Notes under the pieces: model-generated
What the model saw: only the letters and a program-made list of their open reading frames with translations
Database searches by the model: none
Told to the model about the DNA's origin: nothing
Shown: one piece after another, positions 50,257-60,629 of the stretch
Position numbering within the stretch: the stretch's first letter is position 1
Layout of the letters: every line of letters begins with the position of its first letter
Made by a program: the position numbers and the translations under genes
Assembly (NCBI GenBank): GCA_023091665.1
Contig: JALJCQ010000013.1
Span: forward strand, 620,001-684,000
Reading direction: 5' to 3'
Length of the DNA: 64,000 nt
Source of the DNA: Pythium myriotylum
Taxonomy: Eukaryota > Oomycota > Peronosporomycetes > Pythiales > Pythiaceae

Positions 50257-51285
50257 TCACTGGTTGGTCGATAATTGCAGCAGCACTCCGTCATGGTCAG
50301 ACTGACAGAAAGGTGGTGTGGTCTTGATGCTACCGAGTCGGTCGAAGCTCGAAGCAGACATGTACCACCGGTCGATTCTCGCTGTGGCAAGTGACTTGTC
50401 TCGCAGGCTGTACATATACGTGTGGTATCTGGCTCTGAATTCCCGTACGGCGTCCTCCGTGGTAGCCGCAAGGATTTCTTCCGAGGGCGCATCCGCCAGC
50501 TCCCACGCGATCAACAACTCATTGAGTGCGCTGGACGCTTGATTGCTCGTGGTCTTGCGACTGCGGTCGAGTTCTGGATCAAGTGTGCAGTTAAAATCAC
50601 CTCCCATCAGGATGAGGCCTTCGGGCTTTGTCACGCTTGCGAGGGCGCGAAAGAGCCGCTCTCTGAGTTTCCTCCTGATGTTGCCATACACACATACAAC
50701 TGTAACCTGCCGACCATCCAAGGTACCCTGGATCGGAACAAAGTTAGCCGACCACAAGTTCACACACCAAGGTTTGACTTCTGATAGCGCGGATTGAGGG
50801 TGGAGCAGGATCGCGACTCCTCCGGACGGGGACTCGGTGGCTGGCCAGTAGGACAGCGGGGTTTGGAGCTTGGAGGGTTCATATCCCCAGACCCTGGCGT
50901 ACATGTTTTCCAGCTCACTCGCCCATTGCTGCGTTGCTCTGGTCTCTTGTAGTAGCACAGCGTCAAAGAATCGGCCGTCTTGGCGCCGTCGGAAAGCACC
51001 AAACCAACTCTCCAGTCGGGAAGATTCCTTTAACAGTCCTTGAACATTTTGGGTTAATACTTGGAGTTGAGGCGGTGGCGTTTTTGATTTCTTCGTTGTC
51101 TTCGTCGTCTTCGTCATCGTCTTCATCTCGGAGTTGCCAATGTGATTGGTGTTGGACCTACCGGTGTCTTGAGGGGCACCAGGTCGGTCCGGTGTGCTGG
51201 TGTGGTGACACGTCGACGCGTCAGCCACAATATCCTCTACAGGACGCCGCACTTGCGTCTGCGAAACCGGCTCACTGGTTATCAT
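50257..51285 (-). pseudogene. Retrotransposon APE-type endonuclease (ORF2, first part)
   Basis: This encodes 342 residues. A basic Lys/Thr-rich N-terminus is followed by an exonuclease-endonuclease-phosphatase domain: LQVLTQNVQGLL, VLLQETRA (catalytic Glu), GGVAILLHP, LMGGDFNCTLDP, ARIDRWYMS and CQSDHDGVLL (catalytic His). The catalytic residues look intact. Its ATG (51285-51283) overlaps the TGA of the preceding frame (51284-51282) in an ATGA, the arrangement used for stop-restart translation in some retroelements. It nicks the target DNA to prime reverse transcription. Confidence 0.9.
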
Positions 51286-52460
51286 ACGCGATCACCACCT
51301 CGCTGACAGGCAGCTTGGTGGGCCGTATGTGATGTTTCGTACTCGAAAACGATGCGTTGCCCCACCGTCCAGTCGTGAAGTCTGAGATCGTGTAGAGCGG
51401 CAATGGTTTCTTCAGGGTGGGCTCGGAGCCAGTGTACTATGCGGAGATCGATCAAATCATCTGCTCCAACAACCGTCACGAGCGCGACAAGGCGTACCCA
51501 TTCGCGTCGAGCCTGGGAGTTGTCAGTGGGCAGAACAAAGCTCGGGATTGCACTGTCTTCCATTAGGTCATTGATTTCGTTGCCGAGTTGCAGGAGAAGC
51601 GCCGGTGGTAGCAGGCTGAGCGCGACTTCGGGATATGGGAGAGCCCGGAGGAGCGCGACTAATTGTGCGGTAGACTTGCTCCAGTACTCGCATCCAGCAT
51701 TGACCGTGTCGGGTTCGTCTCGATCTGAGGTGTCCGGTTGGGCTGAGTCCCACCGCCGATATGCATCGAGATTAATCGCTTCCGCTTGTTGCCACAGGGA
51801 CGCGAGGGGACCTCGGCGGCGGCGGCGTGGATTGAGCGAGCTAACGAGTGCGTGGGCTGCTGGTGGCGAAAGCACATTTGGTGAGGCAGCAGGGCTCGGC
51901 GTCGGCGTCGGTGTTGCAGTCGGGACGTATACTGATCCGCTGTCTGTGGTAAGGTCGATAGGTGCTTGGATGGGGATGCCGTATTTCGTGTGCGGCGCCA
52001 CGTACCTCTTCTCTGGTCCAGTAGCATGCTGGCGCTCGAGTCGAATAACGCGCACAGTGGTTGTGCCGTCGTCTGCTTCGGAGATGACAAAGATGGGCTC
52101 ACGCACGTACCAAACCAACCCGAAGATGTCTTCGTCAGATCCCCATTGGGCTCTAGTTAGACCATGAGCCAGGGTTGTCGCCTTGACGTCGTCGATGAAG
52201 CGCCGGATCGCACGCAGGGCTGCCTCTCTATCCGCGGGGGGGGGGGGGGGGGGCTAGGCCAAAGTAGCGCCTATTGAAGTCAGCCAGGGTTACTGTGCCA
52301 TCGGCCAACATCAGGTCGAGATACTGGAGAAGATTAGAGCACATTCCAGACTTGTAGTGATTGCCTTCTTTGGTTGCCGTGAGCGACACGGACATCACAT
52401 CTCCGCGGATATGTCGGAAGCGACATCCATGCGTCGCAAAATAAATAAAGGCAGCCTCCA
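51282..52460 (-). pseudogene. Retrotransposon OTU-protease-like segment and linker
   Basis: Pieces in three frames add up to an OTU-like cysteine protease fold. The end of the ORF1 frame carries RTPGNGGCLYLF (Cys codon at 52451-52453), like the OTU GDGNCLY loop. Then a shifted frame runs ATHGCRFRHIRGDVM to LQYLDLMLADGTVTLADF, and, past a G18 run (52236-52253), AQWGSDEDIFGLVWYVREPIFVIS, like the OTU WGG...L(A)...R.P(I) strand; a later YVAPHTKYGIP could supply the His. A Pro/Thr-rich region and about 150 helical residues follow. Assignment is by motif only. Confidence 0.65.
52236..52253. repeat. 18-nt poly-G homopolymer
   Basis: It lies in the retrotransposon exactly where the OTU-like coding frame shifts, so the frameshift may be real slippage or a sequencing error. 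Confidence 0.9.
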
Positions 52461-55027
52461 TTTCCGGGTGTTCTCACGACGCGCGCGTGCAGAGCTTCCT
52501 TCCACGCTCGCAGTGAGTGCGGGGCGCTGAGTAACTCGAGAAGTCCGTCAAGCAACGGGCTTGGGAATTGGCTCGTCCAGTGTTCAATTGGCTTCAGTTT
52601 TCGCATCGCAATCTCTTGTTCGAGCTGAGCCTGGGCGTCTGCGAGAGTCTGAGGCGCGTAGATGGCGGACAGAGGGAGTTGCTTTTGCTGTCTCTTGGGC
52701 AGAGCCGTGGTCGTCGAGTTGGCCGCCTTGACATTGACATCAGCTTCCGGGGCTCGCCGGGTGTCTTGGCTCACCTCGGGCGTCTTGGCGCTGGCACGAT
52801 CCGCGCCGTTCTCGTCGACGATCCTCTCGAGGGCCTGGTCTTGGGCGTCTTGAGCGTCTTGGGCGTCTTGGTCGGTTTGTCCTTCGTCGGCTGCTCCTAT
52901 CTGTCTCCACTTGGTGATAGTGGGACCCGCATCGCTCGCCGTTGGGGACGGCGGGCTGACGCGTTTACCAGTAAGCTGTGGGGGTTCCGTGTACGGTATT
53001 AGAGCAAATGACGGGATGTCTTGGTTATCGTCGGAAGGTTCGTCAGTCCTTTGCTGGGGCGCCGATTGATCGTGCGTCGTCGCATTGTTGGTACCGGCTT
53101 CCGAGGCGGGAGACTTCGGTGATCCTGCCGTGCTGCGCGGTACCTGTTTCGTGCTGCCTGTGGTGAAAGCTGATGCGCGAGTTTGGATCTCGCGGAGCTG
53201 AGCGCGGACTCTATTGTGCGCCTGGACTGCGCGACGGTGGGCTTGTTGTTTGCGATCCTGCTCAACCTGCTTTTTGGTTTCTCGCTGCGCGCGGGCTTCC
53301 GCTGCCGCCTCCTTGGCAGCTCGTCGTGCCGCTTCCTTGGTCTCTTGTTCCACTTGGTGAAGTTTTGCTCGGCGCTCGTCTTCCAGGAGCTTTGCAACAG
53401 ACGGGGCGACTTTAGCTCGGAGGTTTTCCAGTTGGAGGTCGAGCTTTTCGGGGGAGATTGCAGCCGTCAGCTTCGGGTTCGGTCGAAGCGAGTCAATCTG
53501 GATGGTCTTCGTGTGCTTCGCTGCAGAGCTAGCCGCATACTTATTCTTGCAATCTTTCGTTGGGTGTCGAACGCTTAGACAAGTCGTACACGCCGGGCGT
53601 CGCGACGATCTTGGATGATGGACTTCAAATGAGAGTTTTCCATCGCCGTACTGGACTTGGAGTCGCCGAATTTGTTCGAGGTGCGTTGGGCATGTCACTT
53701 GGTCGAAGGTAAGTTTCCATCGACTCGGCGTGAAGTCGCGTATGCCTATCGACTCAATAAATTCGACTTCTAGGACGTCCTGTCCTGCTGCTTTGGCGCC
53801 GATTTGTCGGACATTGTGCTGGTCCAGGTCCGTGTGCCCATGCAGGAAAACTTGATACAGGAGATCGCGCGCTGGCTCATCGAATCCGACTTTTGCAACG
53901 TCCGTGGTGAGTGAGTCCGTCGCTTGTAGCTTGATCATACCCTTACCAATCGCGAACTCGAATTCCCGCCACGCATCTCGAACGGCGGGATGAACGAAGC
54001 GGAAGATGACCATCTGGGATTTTGGGTCACAGGTGATCGTGAGTGCTGCGTTGAAGAGCGCAATCACCTTGAGCCGTGCGGCTTCGTCCGTGCCACATGC
54101 GAGGAGTGCTGCATGGCAGAGGTGGTATTTTGCGCTCGCTTCTGACAATGTCACTCCAGCGGGGAGGATGCCGTAAAGACGATAGCCAAGATGGCGTCGA
54201 TTAAATTCCGACACCGCATCGCGTTCCGCTCCAGTGAGCGTTTCTAGGATGAAGAGCGGCGGGCGCTCGAGGTGGATCTGGCGGTTCATCCAGGCGAACA
54301 GAGTTGCTCGCTCCTGGGTCGTGAGCGGCCGCTTGTCCCCATCTCGTCGCAAGTTAGCTGGTTTCGTTGCACACGCAAAGTGCTCCAATAGAGCGGGTTC
54401 GATCGTCGACTGATACTTAGACCCAGCCGGCGGAGTCGAGTGTAAAGCCGATCCACTGAGCGTCGCACGCAGCTGCGCCGTCCCTTGCATGGACCAGACC
54501 AGATGACTGGGGTTGTTGGCGTTGGTTGTTGACTGCTGCGGCTGAGGCATCGACTTGCCCCAGCGCGCTGTGGTCGTCTTCTTCGCGGTCTTCTTCTTCG
54601 CGGTCTTGCTCTTGGCCGTGTCCGTGGATTTTGGCGTCTCCATGGGCGCTCCGACGGCGAAGGAGCCGACTTCCTCTTGCAGCGCGGACTTAAACGATGC
54701 GTGGGGTGTGGTCGGCTTCGGTGGTGATCCTTGCATTTCTGCGTCACCATCTTCTTCAAAATGCCTTGACAGTGGCTGCGGAGACTTGTCAACACGCGCA
54801 GCGTCTGAATACGTGCTCAGTTCATCGGAGTTCTCATCTGGGACTTCTGAAGTCGATTGCTCCGACTCCAGCGTGTCCGTATTCAGATGAGCGAGCTCTT
54901 CTTCCGCAGGCGCTGCGGGGGAAGTAGGGTGAGGTTGCTCGATGGGGTAGTCACCGCCGGAGGGCCCGGACGGTGGCCCGGTTTCCGCTGGGAGCGGAGG
55001 TGAGACTCCCACCGAGGTTGGCGGCAT
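52334..55027 (-). pseudogene. Retrotransposon ORF1, gag-like with zinc knuckle
   Basis: The first in-frame ATG is at 55027; the frame is open to the element's 5' end, so the true start may be upstream or truncated. About 897 codons run to 52334. Residues up to about 240 are low complexity. A conserved-looking globular part follows (RATLFAWMNRQIHLERPPLF to WREFEFAIGKGMIKLQATDS). Then comes one CCHC-type knuckle, CTTCLSVRHPTKDC (CX2CX4HX4C), an alpha-helical Ala/Glu/Gln/Arg-rich coiled coil, and a Pro-rich region before the OTU Cys loop. Such proteins bind the element RNA. Confidence 0.85.
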
Positions 55028-55134
55028 CGCGGCCTGGGCGCGAGGGCTTGTCAGATCCGAGGCCTTCGCGGTTGGTTGCTGTCGGTTGGTGCCAGAGACG
55101 GGTACTTGTGCTCCAGCCGGCAAATTCGGAACTC

Positions 55135-55150
55135 CAGTGTAAGGAATGAG
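55135..55150. repeat. Target-site duplication, right copy
   Basis: Exact repeat of cagtgtaaggaatgag at 45984-45999. Confidence 0.93.
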
Positions 55151-55345
55151 TAGCGTCCAGTATAAGATAGCACTCTCTCACGCCCGGAGCATCCAAGGCA
55201 CAAAAGATTAACAAACGTCAACATAGATGACTTTGATGCACCCAACACCTTACACGGACGCGATTAGCACACCAGCACCTTGCTCCTCCCGCGCGGTGGG
55301 CCTCTCGAGGACCAACTTCGAAATCTCTTCTCCTGGATGTTGAAA

Positions 55346-55747
55346 CTACCCGCGGAATGCACGTCTCGCTGGTGCCTTCATTTGGTCATAAGTGTTCCCC
55401 ATCGCCGGTATAGCATTTTGGCTTGGATTTGATCCTTCTTTGTTAACGCGGACGTTCGCGAACGGTGCTTGAACACCAACGTCGAAGGGTTTGTTGCTGT
55501 TGGGTCCCGACTGCCTGGTCGCGTGACGTGAGTTTGATCCTTGCGATTGGACACCGACATTTACAAACGGCGCTCGAACGTTGACCTTGGAGCCGCCTGG
55601 GTTGGTGCCAGCTTTGTCAACGTTGACGTCGACGAGAGATTGGCTGAACATCGATGACGGGAATCCAAAGAATGAGTATTGAGCAGCAATCTGATAAGAA
55701 TTCATGGCTAGCGACGCCGCGGCAAGTATTACTGCCATGCTGACCAT
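55346..55747 (-). CDS. Secreted repeat protein, type D (short)
   Basis: A single exon encodes 133 aa from ATG 55747 (a second ATG three codons on is possible). A signal-like hydrophobic start (MVSMAVILAAASLAMNSYQI) is followed by SQSLVDVNVDKAG, then NVRAPFVNVGVQSQGSNSR and VGVQAPFANVRVNKEGS, the same module as in type C at 44098. The end is KAPARRAFRG, an RAFR variant of the C-terminal RxLR-like element. It is probably a shortened type C paralog, either functional or decaying. The retrotransposon inserted about 200 bp downstream of its stop. Confidence 0.75.
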   Translation of the reverse strand: MVSMAVILAAASLAMNSYQIAAQYSFFGFPSSMFSQSLVDVNVDKAGTNPGGSKVNVRAPFVNVGVQSQGSNSRHATRQSGPNSNKPFDVGVQAPFANVRVNKEGSNPSQNAIPAMGNTYDQMKAPARRAFRG

Positions 55748-57660
55748 GCTTGGTGACGGATGTGAGTGGTCGACTTTGCTGCGAAGCCAGAATGTTTTCT
55801 AATGAGCCCGAGAGATCAGGGCTACTTTTTGCTGAAAAAGAAGGATGTGCAGGGTAATGAACCCATTGTGGAGAATCTTGGTGGATCCGACGCAGCCAAG
55901 ATTCTGCAGGATAATTGCGAATGGATTCTGTGCGTGACCAGAGCAACAACCTACTACCGACTTGCTTTTTGATGAGAGGGCAGATTAATGTAATGGGCAG
56001 GGATTGGAAAGGCCTGCCATGCCAAAAAAGCGACCTCACCAAACTTTGTCGAAGTCTCGTTACCAACCGAGAAAGCTTATTCGTTTCGATATCGCGCGTC
56101 CAACTCATTGCGCCATTGTTGCTCACCAGGACGCCTCGTGTGATCGCCTTGGTACATCCTCGGAGTATGTGACACGAGCGGCTCGGTTATGCGCATCTCG
56201 GTGAAAGGGGCTGAGAACATACCATGTATGGAGAAGTGATGCAACAAATGTTTCTACACTCTATAGTGCATTCGATGTGTTGTCGTTGCCATGTCGTCAA
56301 TCGCATCGGGAACACTCGTTTCCTCTGGACTCATTGGTGCTGCTCTGCCTGTTTGTCTTTTGGTCGCATGGCCATTGGATGTCAGAGCGATTCGAAGCCC
56401 GAACCACTCTGAGTGAGTGTGTTCGACTCGCGAGAACTCTTGTTGCATCACGAGACATGAAATGAACATGGAGCTTACTGAGTTGCATCCTGTGCGGTAT
56501 TTTCTTAGTGTTTCCAACTCTCACGGAGTGTCAAGTTCAGGTATGTTGGAAGGAATCCTATAGCCGGAGGGTCATCTCCACGTAATTTGCGTGACGCTTC
56601 GGTCCCCGCGCACTCTTTCCCCAATCGCGACTTCGATTATAGGTCTGTCAACTGTTGCACTCACCGGGACTTGATTGGCATTTCGCACGCAGTCCGCGTT
56701 CCGGCTCTCATTCGCGACAAGATCGTCGCGGGTCACGGCGTTCAACTGCTCAGTATTCCAGGTGCTTCAAAGCGCCATTCCGTTAACTAAGGCTCGAGAC
56801 GTTGGGCGCAGAACCCACTCCCTTCGCCGCATCCTGGTGCTTCGTGTCTTTCATTAGGTGGACTCAGGACCTGAGTTCGGCGATCTTCGTGCGGCTTGGG
56901 CGACTTTCCGTTAATGACCGTTGCAAACAAACGGTTCCGGTGGCTCGCCAGGAGTGTATCGCTAATCAGAAAGGTTTTCTCTTATTGGCTATTTGGTATC
57001 GTGAGATGTCGTTCCTGCTGCCTTGAAGAGGATCACCCACCAGCTTGTGGCATGCCCGGCGGTCTCCGCTGCAGGGTTTTGCTGATGGCAGTTATGTGTG
57101 CAGAGGCGGAAGAAAGACGCGTTGAGGTAGACGAATAAGTTGGAGGCACTCAATCTGGAGCTTACTGTCTCAGGCGTTTCTCAAAACAATTGTGAGTGGG
57201 GCTCATCAAGAGGAACTCGTGTGATTTGCCCGCGATCGACCACACCCTCGAAGAGACAAGCCCAGCCGCACACATTACCGCTTGGCTAGCCGCCTTTGTC
57301 GTAACTCGTGCAAAAATCAAACCTTCTTATCAAACCTTTCCTTGGATAGGAGAGGAGGGCAGAGCCTACAATACGAACAACAGCGATAACCCTGGGATAG
57401 TGCTGCTTTTTCAGCGTCTTTTCAGTCTGCGAGTTTGGAAGTATTCATTGCCGAACTCCTTTAGAGGTGTGAGCATCTTTATCCCCCTCGTAGACGAGCT
57501 GATTCGTGATCTGCCCAGCCATCCTTTCCAGAACAGAACAAGTCGAGCAGCAGCAGCTGGTTGTTTTCTTGCCCATGTTTGCAAACAGCAGTGCGTATTT
57601 TCTGTGTGCTATCCTCTGCATCCATCTGTGGATGGACGGTACCGACCGATCCAGTTTTAA
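55748..57660. other. Gene-poor stretch without recognised content
   Basis: About 1.9 kb. Several open frames of 60-154 codons occur on both strands, with no domain, repeat or homology to the neighbours that I can see. It is probably decayed transposon or intergenic DNA. Confidence 0.45.
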
Positions 57661-57731
57661 CTGTATTAATACCAGTCGATGATGATGATTCTTGTGAATC
57701 CCAATAGCTTTCCTGTTGTACTGTGGACATA

Positions 57732-58420
57732 CTAGTGCTCAACCGTGGCGCCATTGAGGCTTAACCACGAAGCGATGTCGTTGTGTAGCAGAACCGTGAT
57801 GTTCATCGCAAGGTTGGCGAGAGAATCTGCCATCTTGTTGTGGGCACGTCTGTGGTGGATGCAGTACGAGACACCGAGTCCATCAGCTAGATGCCGCACT
57901 TTGTGGTAGAGGGTGCGCAGGATGGCGTTCTTGGGCGGCCTGTGGTCACGAAGTTGACGTTTGATCATTGCGCTATCACCAACGACGGCAAGATGTCGCA
58001 GGCCTTGTTGGGTGGCAGCTGTAAGTCCGATTATGAGGCCGTGATATTCTGCTTGTTTGTTAGTCGAGACTGACGGCCGCGCTTCAGAGGATGGTGGCTG
58101 CTCCTGTGGCTTGTTCTGCTTGTATGAGAACTGCTTCTGCGCCCCCTGGCCCCGGGCTCCCGCGTGAACCCCCATCGAAAAATAGCAGGTGGGCAGTCTC
58201 CAATGAGCCCGCTGCCGATTGAGGTAGAGGGAGGGTCTTTTTGGAGTGGAGTTCGTGTAGGAGTTGAGTCGCGTAGGTCGGCGCGAATCGGGCGTCCTTG
58301 AACCTGACTGCCAGGGTATCCAAGATCCTGTGGCAGGCTGCATCATCCAGAATGGTAGCATTGTGCTCGATTCAGGGGCTAGTTTGCGTGGTAAAGCTGC
58401 GTCTCCGTGCAAGAATCATG
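57732..58420 (-). pseudogene. Retrotransposon RNase H fragment (active-site residues kept)
   Basis: Two overlapping frames make one RNase H domain: HLLFFDGGSRGSPGPGGAEA (about 58130-58200) then, after a one-base frameshift near 58080, NKQAEYHGLIIGL, VVGDSAMIKRQLRDHRPP and HNKMADSLANLAM. All four catalytic acids (D, E, D, D) are present. It is about 60% similar to the RNase H at 46077 and ends with SLNGATVEH. The part from 58120 on is repeated inverted at the right window edge (63700-64000). Confidence 0.85.
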
Positions 58421-58892
58421 ATCAATATTTCCAATGCCAATTGTTGCCATAGTGCAAGGATACATGGATATTTAAGACAGCGACAGGTCATATCAGTTTT
58501 GGAAGCGGGAAGGCAGCGGCACCTCCACAAATTTCTCTCTAGTCTGGCACAGTCGAGCAGAATATCCTCGTCGCCTGAGTTGAAAGTGATCTCTCCTATC
58601 TCTGCTGTTGCCGAACACAGTCCTCTCCGGTAGAAGACGATGGCACGAATGAGGTTTGTGCTCTTGAACTACAACTTCTCGGAGCATGTTGGAAGCCATG
58701 GGCCGAGACATGACGGCATACCCCTGTACCAACGTTTTTCGCCTCTGCATTTGAGCGATTTCGCTCCTCGCTTTGGAAGAAGGCAAAGTAAACACCTCGT
58801 CGAGTGGGGAGATACATGCTGTTGCGTTTGACGTCCTCACTTCGTTGCCTCATTCCCAAATTTCCACACACAAGCTCCAGTCGCTACCAAGA
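58421..58892 (+). promoter_or_regulatory. Upstream region of type B gene
   Basis: This 472-bp promoter and 5' UTR region is duplicated without visible change upstream of the right copy (63228-63699). Open frames in it are non-coding readings. Confidence 0.55.
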
Positions 58893-60629
58893 ATGGTCAA
58901 GCCCTCGCTCATCCTCGCGGTCGCAGCAATCGCTATCCTCTCGACGCAGCCTCAAATAGCCGAGGCTTGGGGTAATCGAGGTGGCGGAGGCAGGTCGTCT
59001 CCGTTCAGCGGAGGGTCATCTCCGTTCCGCGGAGGGTCGTTTCCGTTCAGCGGAGGGTTGTCTCCTTTGATCGGTGGGTCGTCTCCGCTCAGTAGCTTGT
59101 TCGTAGGTTACCCACCGAGCCCTGCCGTGAGGTTGCCACCAGCCAACGTGAACGTGCCGCCACTGAATTTCGACAACAACATCTCGCCACCGTCAATCAA
59201 CGTCGGCAATAATGTATCACCGCCCTCGGTCAACGTCGGCAACAATGTGTCACCGCCGTCGTTCAACTTCAATAGCAACTTGAGCCCGCCGTCCGTCAAC
59301 GTCAACAACGCAGTTTCATCACCGAATACGAACGTCAGCAACAACGTATCACCACCAAACGTCAACGTCAACAACAACATGTCACCACCCTCGGTCAACG
59401 TGGGCAACAATGTATCACCGCCCTCGGTCAACGTCGGCAACAATGTGTCACCGCCGTCGTTCAACTTCAATAGCAACTTGAGCCCGCCGTCCGTCAACGT
59501 CAACAACGCAGTTTCATCACCGAATACGAACGTCAGCAACAACGTATCACCACCAAACGTCAACGTCAACAACAACATGTCACCACCCTCGGTCAACGTG
59601 GGCAACAATGTATCACCGCCCTCGGTCAACGTCGGCAACAATGTGTCACCGCCCTCGGTCAACGTCGGCAACAATGTGTCACCGCCGTCGTTCAACTTCA
59701 ATAGCAACTTGAGCCCGCCGTCCGTCAACGTCAACAACGCAGTTTCATCACCGAATACGAACGTCAGCAACAACGTATCACCACCAAACGTCAACGTCAA
59801 CAACAACATGTCACCACCCTCGGTCAACGTGGGCAACAATGTATCACCGCCCTCGGTCAACGTCGGCAACAATGTGTCACCGCCCTCGGTCAACGTCGGC
59901 AACAATGTGTCACCGCCGTCGTTCAACTTCAATAGCAACTTGAGCCCGCCGTCCGTCAACGTCAACAACGCAGTTTCACCGCCGTCGGTCAGTGTGAGTA
60001 ACAAGGTCTCCCCTCCGAATGTGAACGTCAACAACGCTGTGTCACCTCCAAACGTGAATGTCAAGAACTCTGTGTCGCCTCCGAACGTGAACGTCAACAA
60101 CGCTGTGTCGCCGCCGAACGTGAATGTAAACAACGCTATGTCACCACCATCAGTGAGCGTGTACAACCAAATGAACCCGGGATCCACGACCGTCACGAAC
60201 TCGTCACCGGGCGGGCCAGCCCCTGCTCCAGCTCCAGCTCCAGCTCCAGCTCCAGCTCCAGCTCCAGCTCCAGCTCCAGCTCCAGCTCCAGCTCCAGCTC
60301 CAGCTCCAGCTCCAGCTCCAGCTCCAGCTCCAGCTCCAGCTCCAGCTCCAGCTCCAGCTCCAGCTCCAGCTCCAGCTCCAGCTCCAGCTCCAGCTCCAGC
60401 TCCAGCTCCAGCTCCAGCTCCAGCTCCAGCTCCAGCTCCAGCTCCAGCTCCAGCTCCAGCTCCAGCTCCAGCTCCAGCTCCAGCTCCAGCTCCAGCTCCA
60501 GCTCCAGCTCCAGCTCCAGCTCCAGCTCCAGCTCCAGCTCCAGCTCCAGCTCCAGCTCCAGCGCCTGGCTCAGCTCCAGCGCCTGGCTCAGCTCCGGCCC
60601 CGAAGCCCTACCGCGCCTTGAGGGCTTAG
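58893..60629 (+). CDS. Secreted repeat protein, type B (left copy, long)
   Basis: A single exon encodes 578 aa; ATG 58893 begins the signal peptide MVKPSLILAVAAIAILSTQP, and an open frame upstream is ignored. After the signal come Gly/Ser/Phe repeats (SSPFSGG, SSPFRGG). Then come many 11-mers (NNVSPPSVNVG type), themselves duplicated in larger blocks of about 110 residues that include SSPNTNVSNNVSPPNVNVN. Next is an (Ala-Pro) tract of about 110 residues from a CCAGCT hexanucleotide array, and the terminal PKPYRALRA, with R-A-L-R before the last Ala. No Cys in the mature part. Predicted secreted wall or surface protein of unknown function. It faces the right copy across the centre of inverted duplication 2. 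Confidence 0.85.
   Translation: MVKPSLILAVAAIAILSTQPQIAEAWGNRGGGGRSSPFSGGSSPFRGGSFPFSGGLSPLIGGSSPLSSLFVGYPPSPAVRLPPANVNVPPLNFDNNISPPSINVGNNVSPPSVNVGNNVSPPSFNFNSNLSPPSVNVNNAVSSPNTNVSNNVSPPNVNVNNNMSPPSVNVGNNVSPPSVNVGNNVSPPSFNFNSNLSPPSVNVNNAVSSPNTNVSNNVSPPNVNVNNNMSPPSVNVGNNVSPPSVNVGNNVSPPSVNVGNNVSPPSFNFNSNLSPPSVNVNNAVSSPNTNVSNNVSPPNVNVNNNMSPPSVNVGNNVSPPSVNVGNNVSPPSVNVGNNVSPPSFNFNSNLSPPSVNVNNAVSPPSVSVSNKVSPPNVNVNNAVSPPNVNVKNSVSPPNVNVNNAVSPPNVNVNNAMSPPSVSVYNQMNPGSTTVTNSSPGGPAPAPAPAPAPAPAPAPAPAPAPAPAPAPAPAPAPAPAPAPAPAPAPAPAPAPAPAPAPAPAPAPAPAPAPAPAPAPAPAPAPAPAPAPAPAPAPAPAPAPAPAPAPAPAPAPAPAPGSAPAPGSAPAPKPYRALRA
60228..60562 (+). repeat. (CCAGCT)n hexanucleotide array, about 56 units
   Basis: An essentially uninterrupted CCAGCT array encodes (Ala-Pro)n in the type B protein. 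The opposite strand reads (Glu-Leu)n, which explains a long spurious minus-strand frame. Confidence 0.95.

Larger units (their letters stand above)
46000..55134 (-). mobile_element. 9.1-kb non-LTR (LINE-type) retrotransposon with internal inversion
   Basis: The element lies on the minus strand between two exact 16-bp target-site duplications. Its 5' end is at 55134 and its 3' end at 46000. Domain order from 5' is: gag-like ORF1 with zinc knuckle; an OTU-protease-like segment; an APE-type endonuclease; RT palm; then, displaced, RT thumb/connection; RVT zinc finger; RNase H. APE endonuclease plus RT plus RNase H defines a LINE of the I/R1-like group (exact clade not determinable by eye). There is no poly-A tail; the 3' end is ctattgagt-type sequence that can fold. 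Frames are broken at several points, two of them at homopolymers, and one 1.5-kb block is inverted, so the copy is inactive. Exact TSDs suggest a fairly recent insertion. Confidence 0.93.

Noticed and set aside
56291..56416. Short hydrophobic plus-strand frame (about 42 codons)
   Set aside because: Signal-like start but ends almost at once; likely chance.
57196..57660. 154-codon plus-strand frame
   Set aside because: No domain, odd composition, in decayed DNA near an RNase H fragment.
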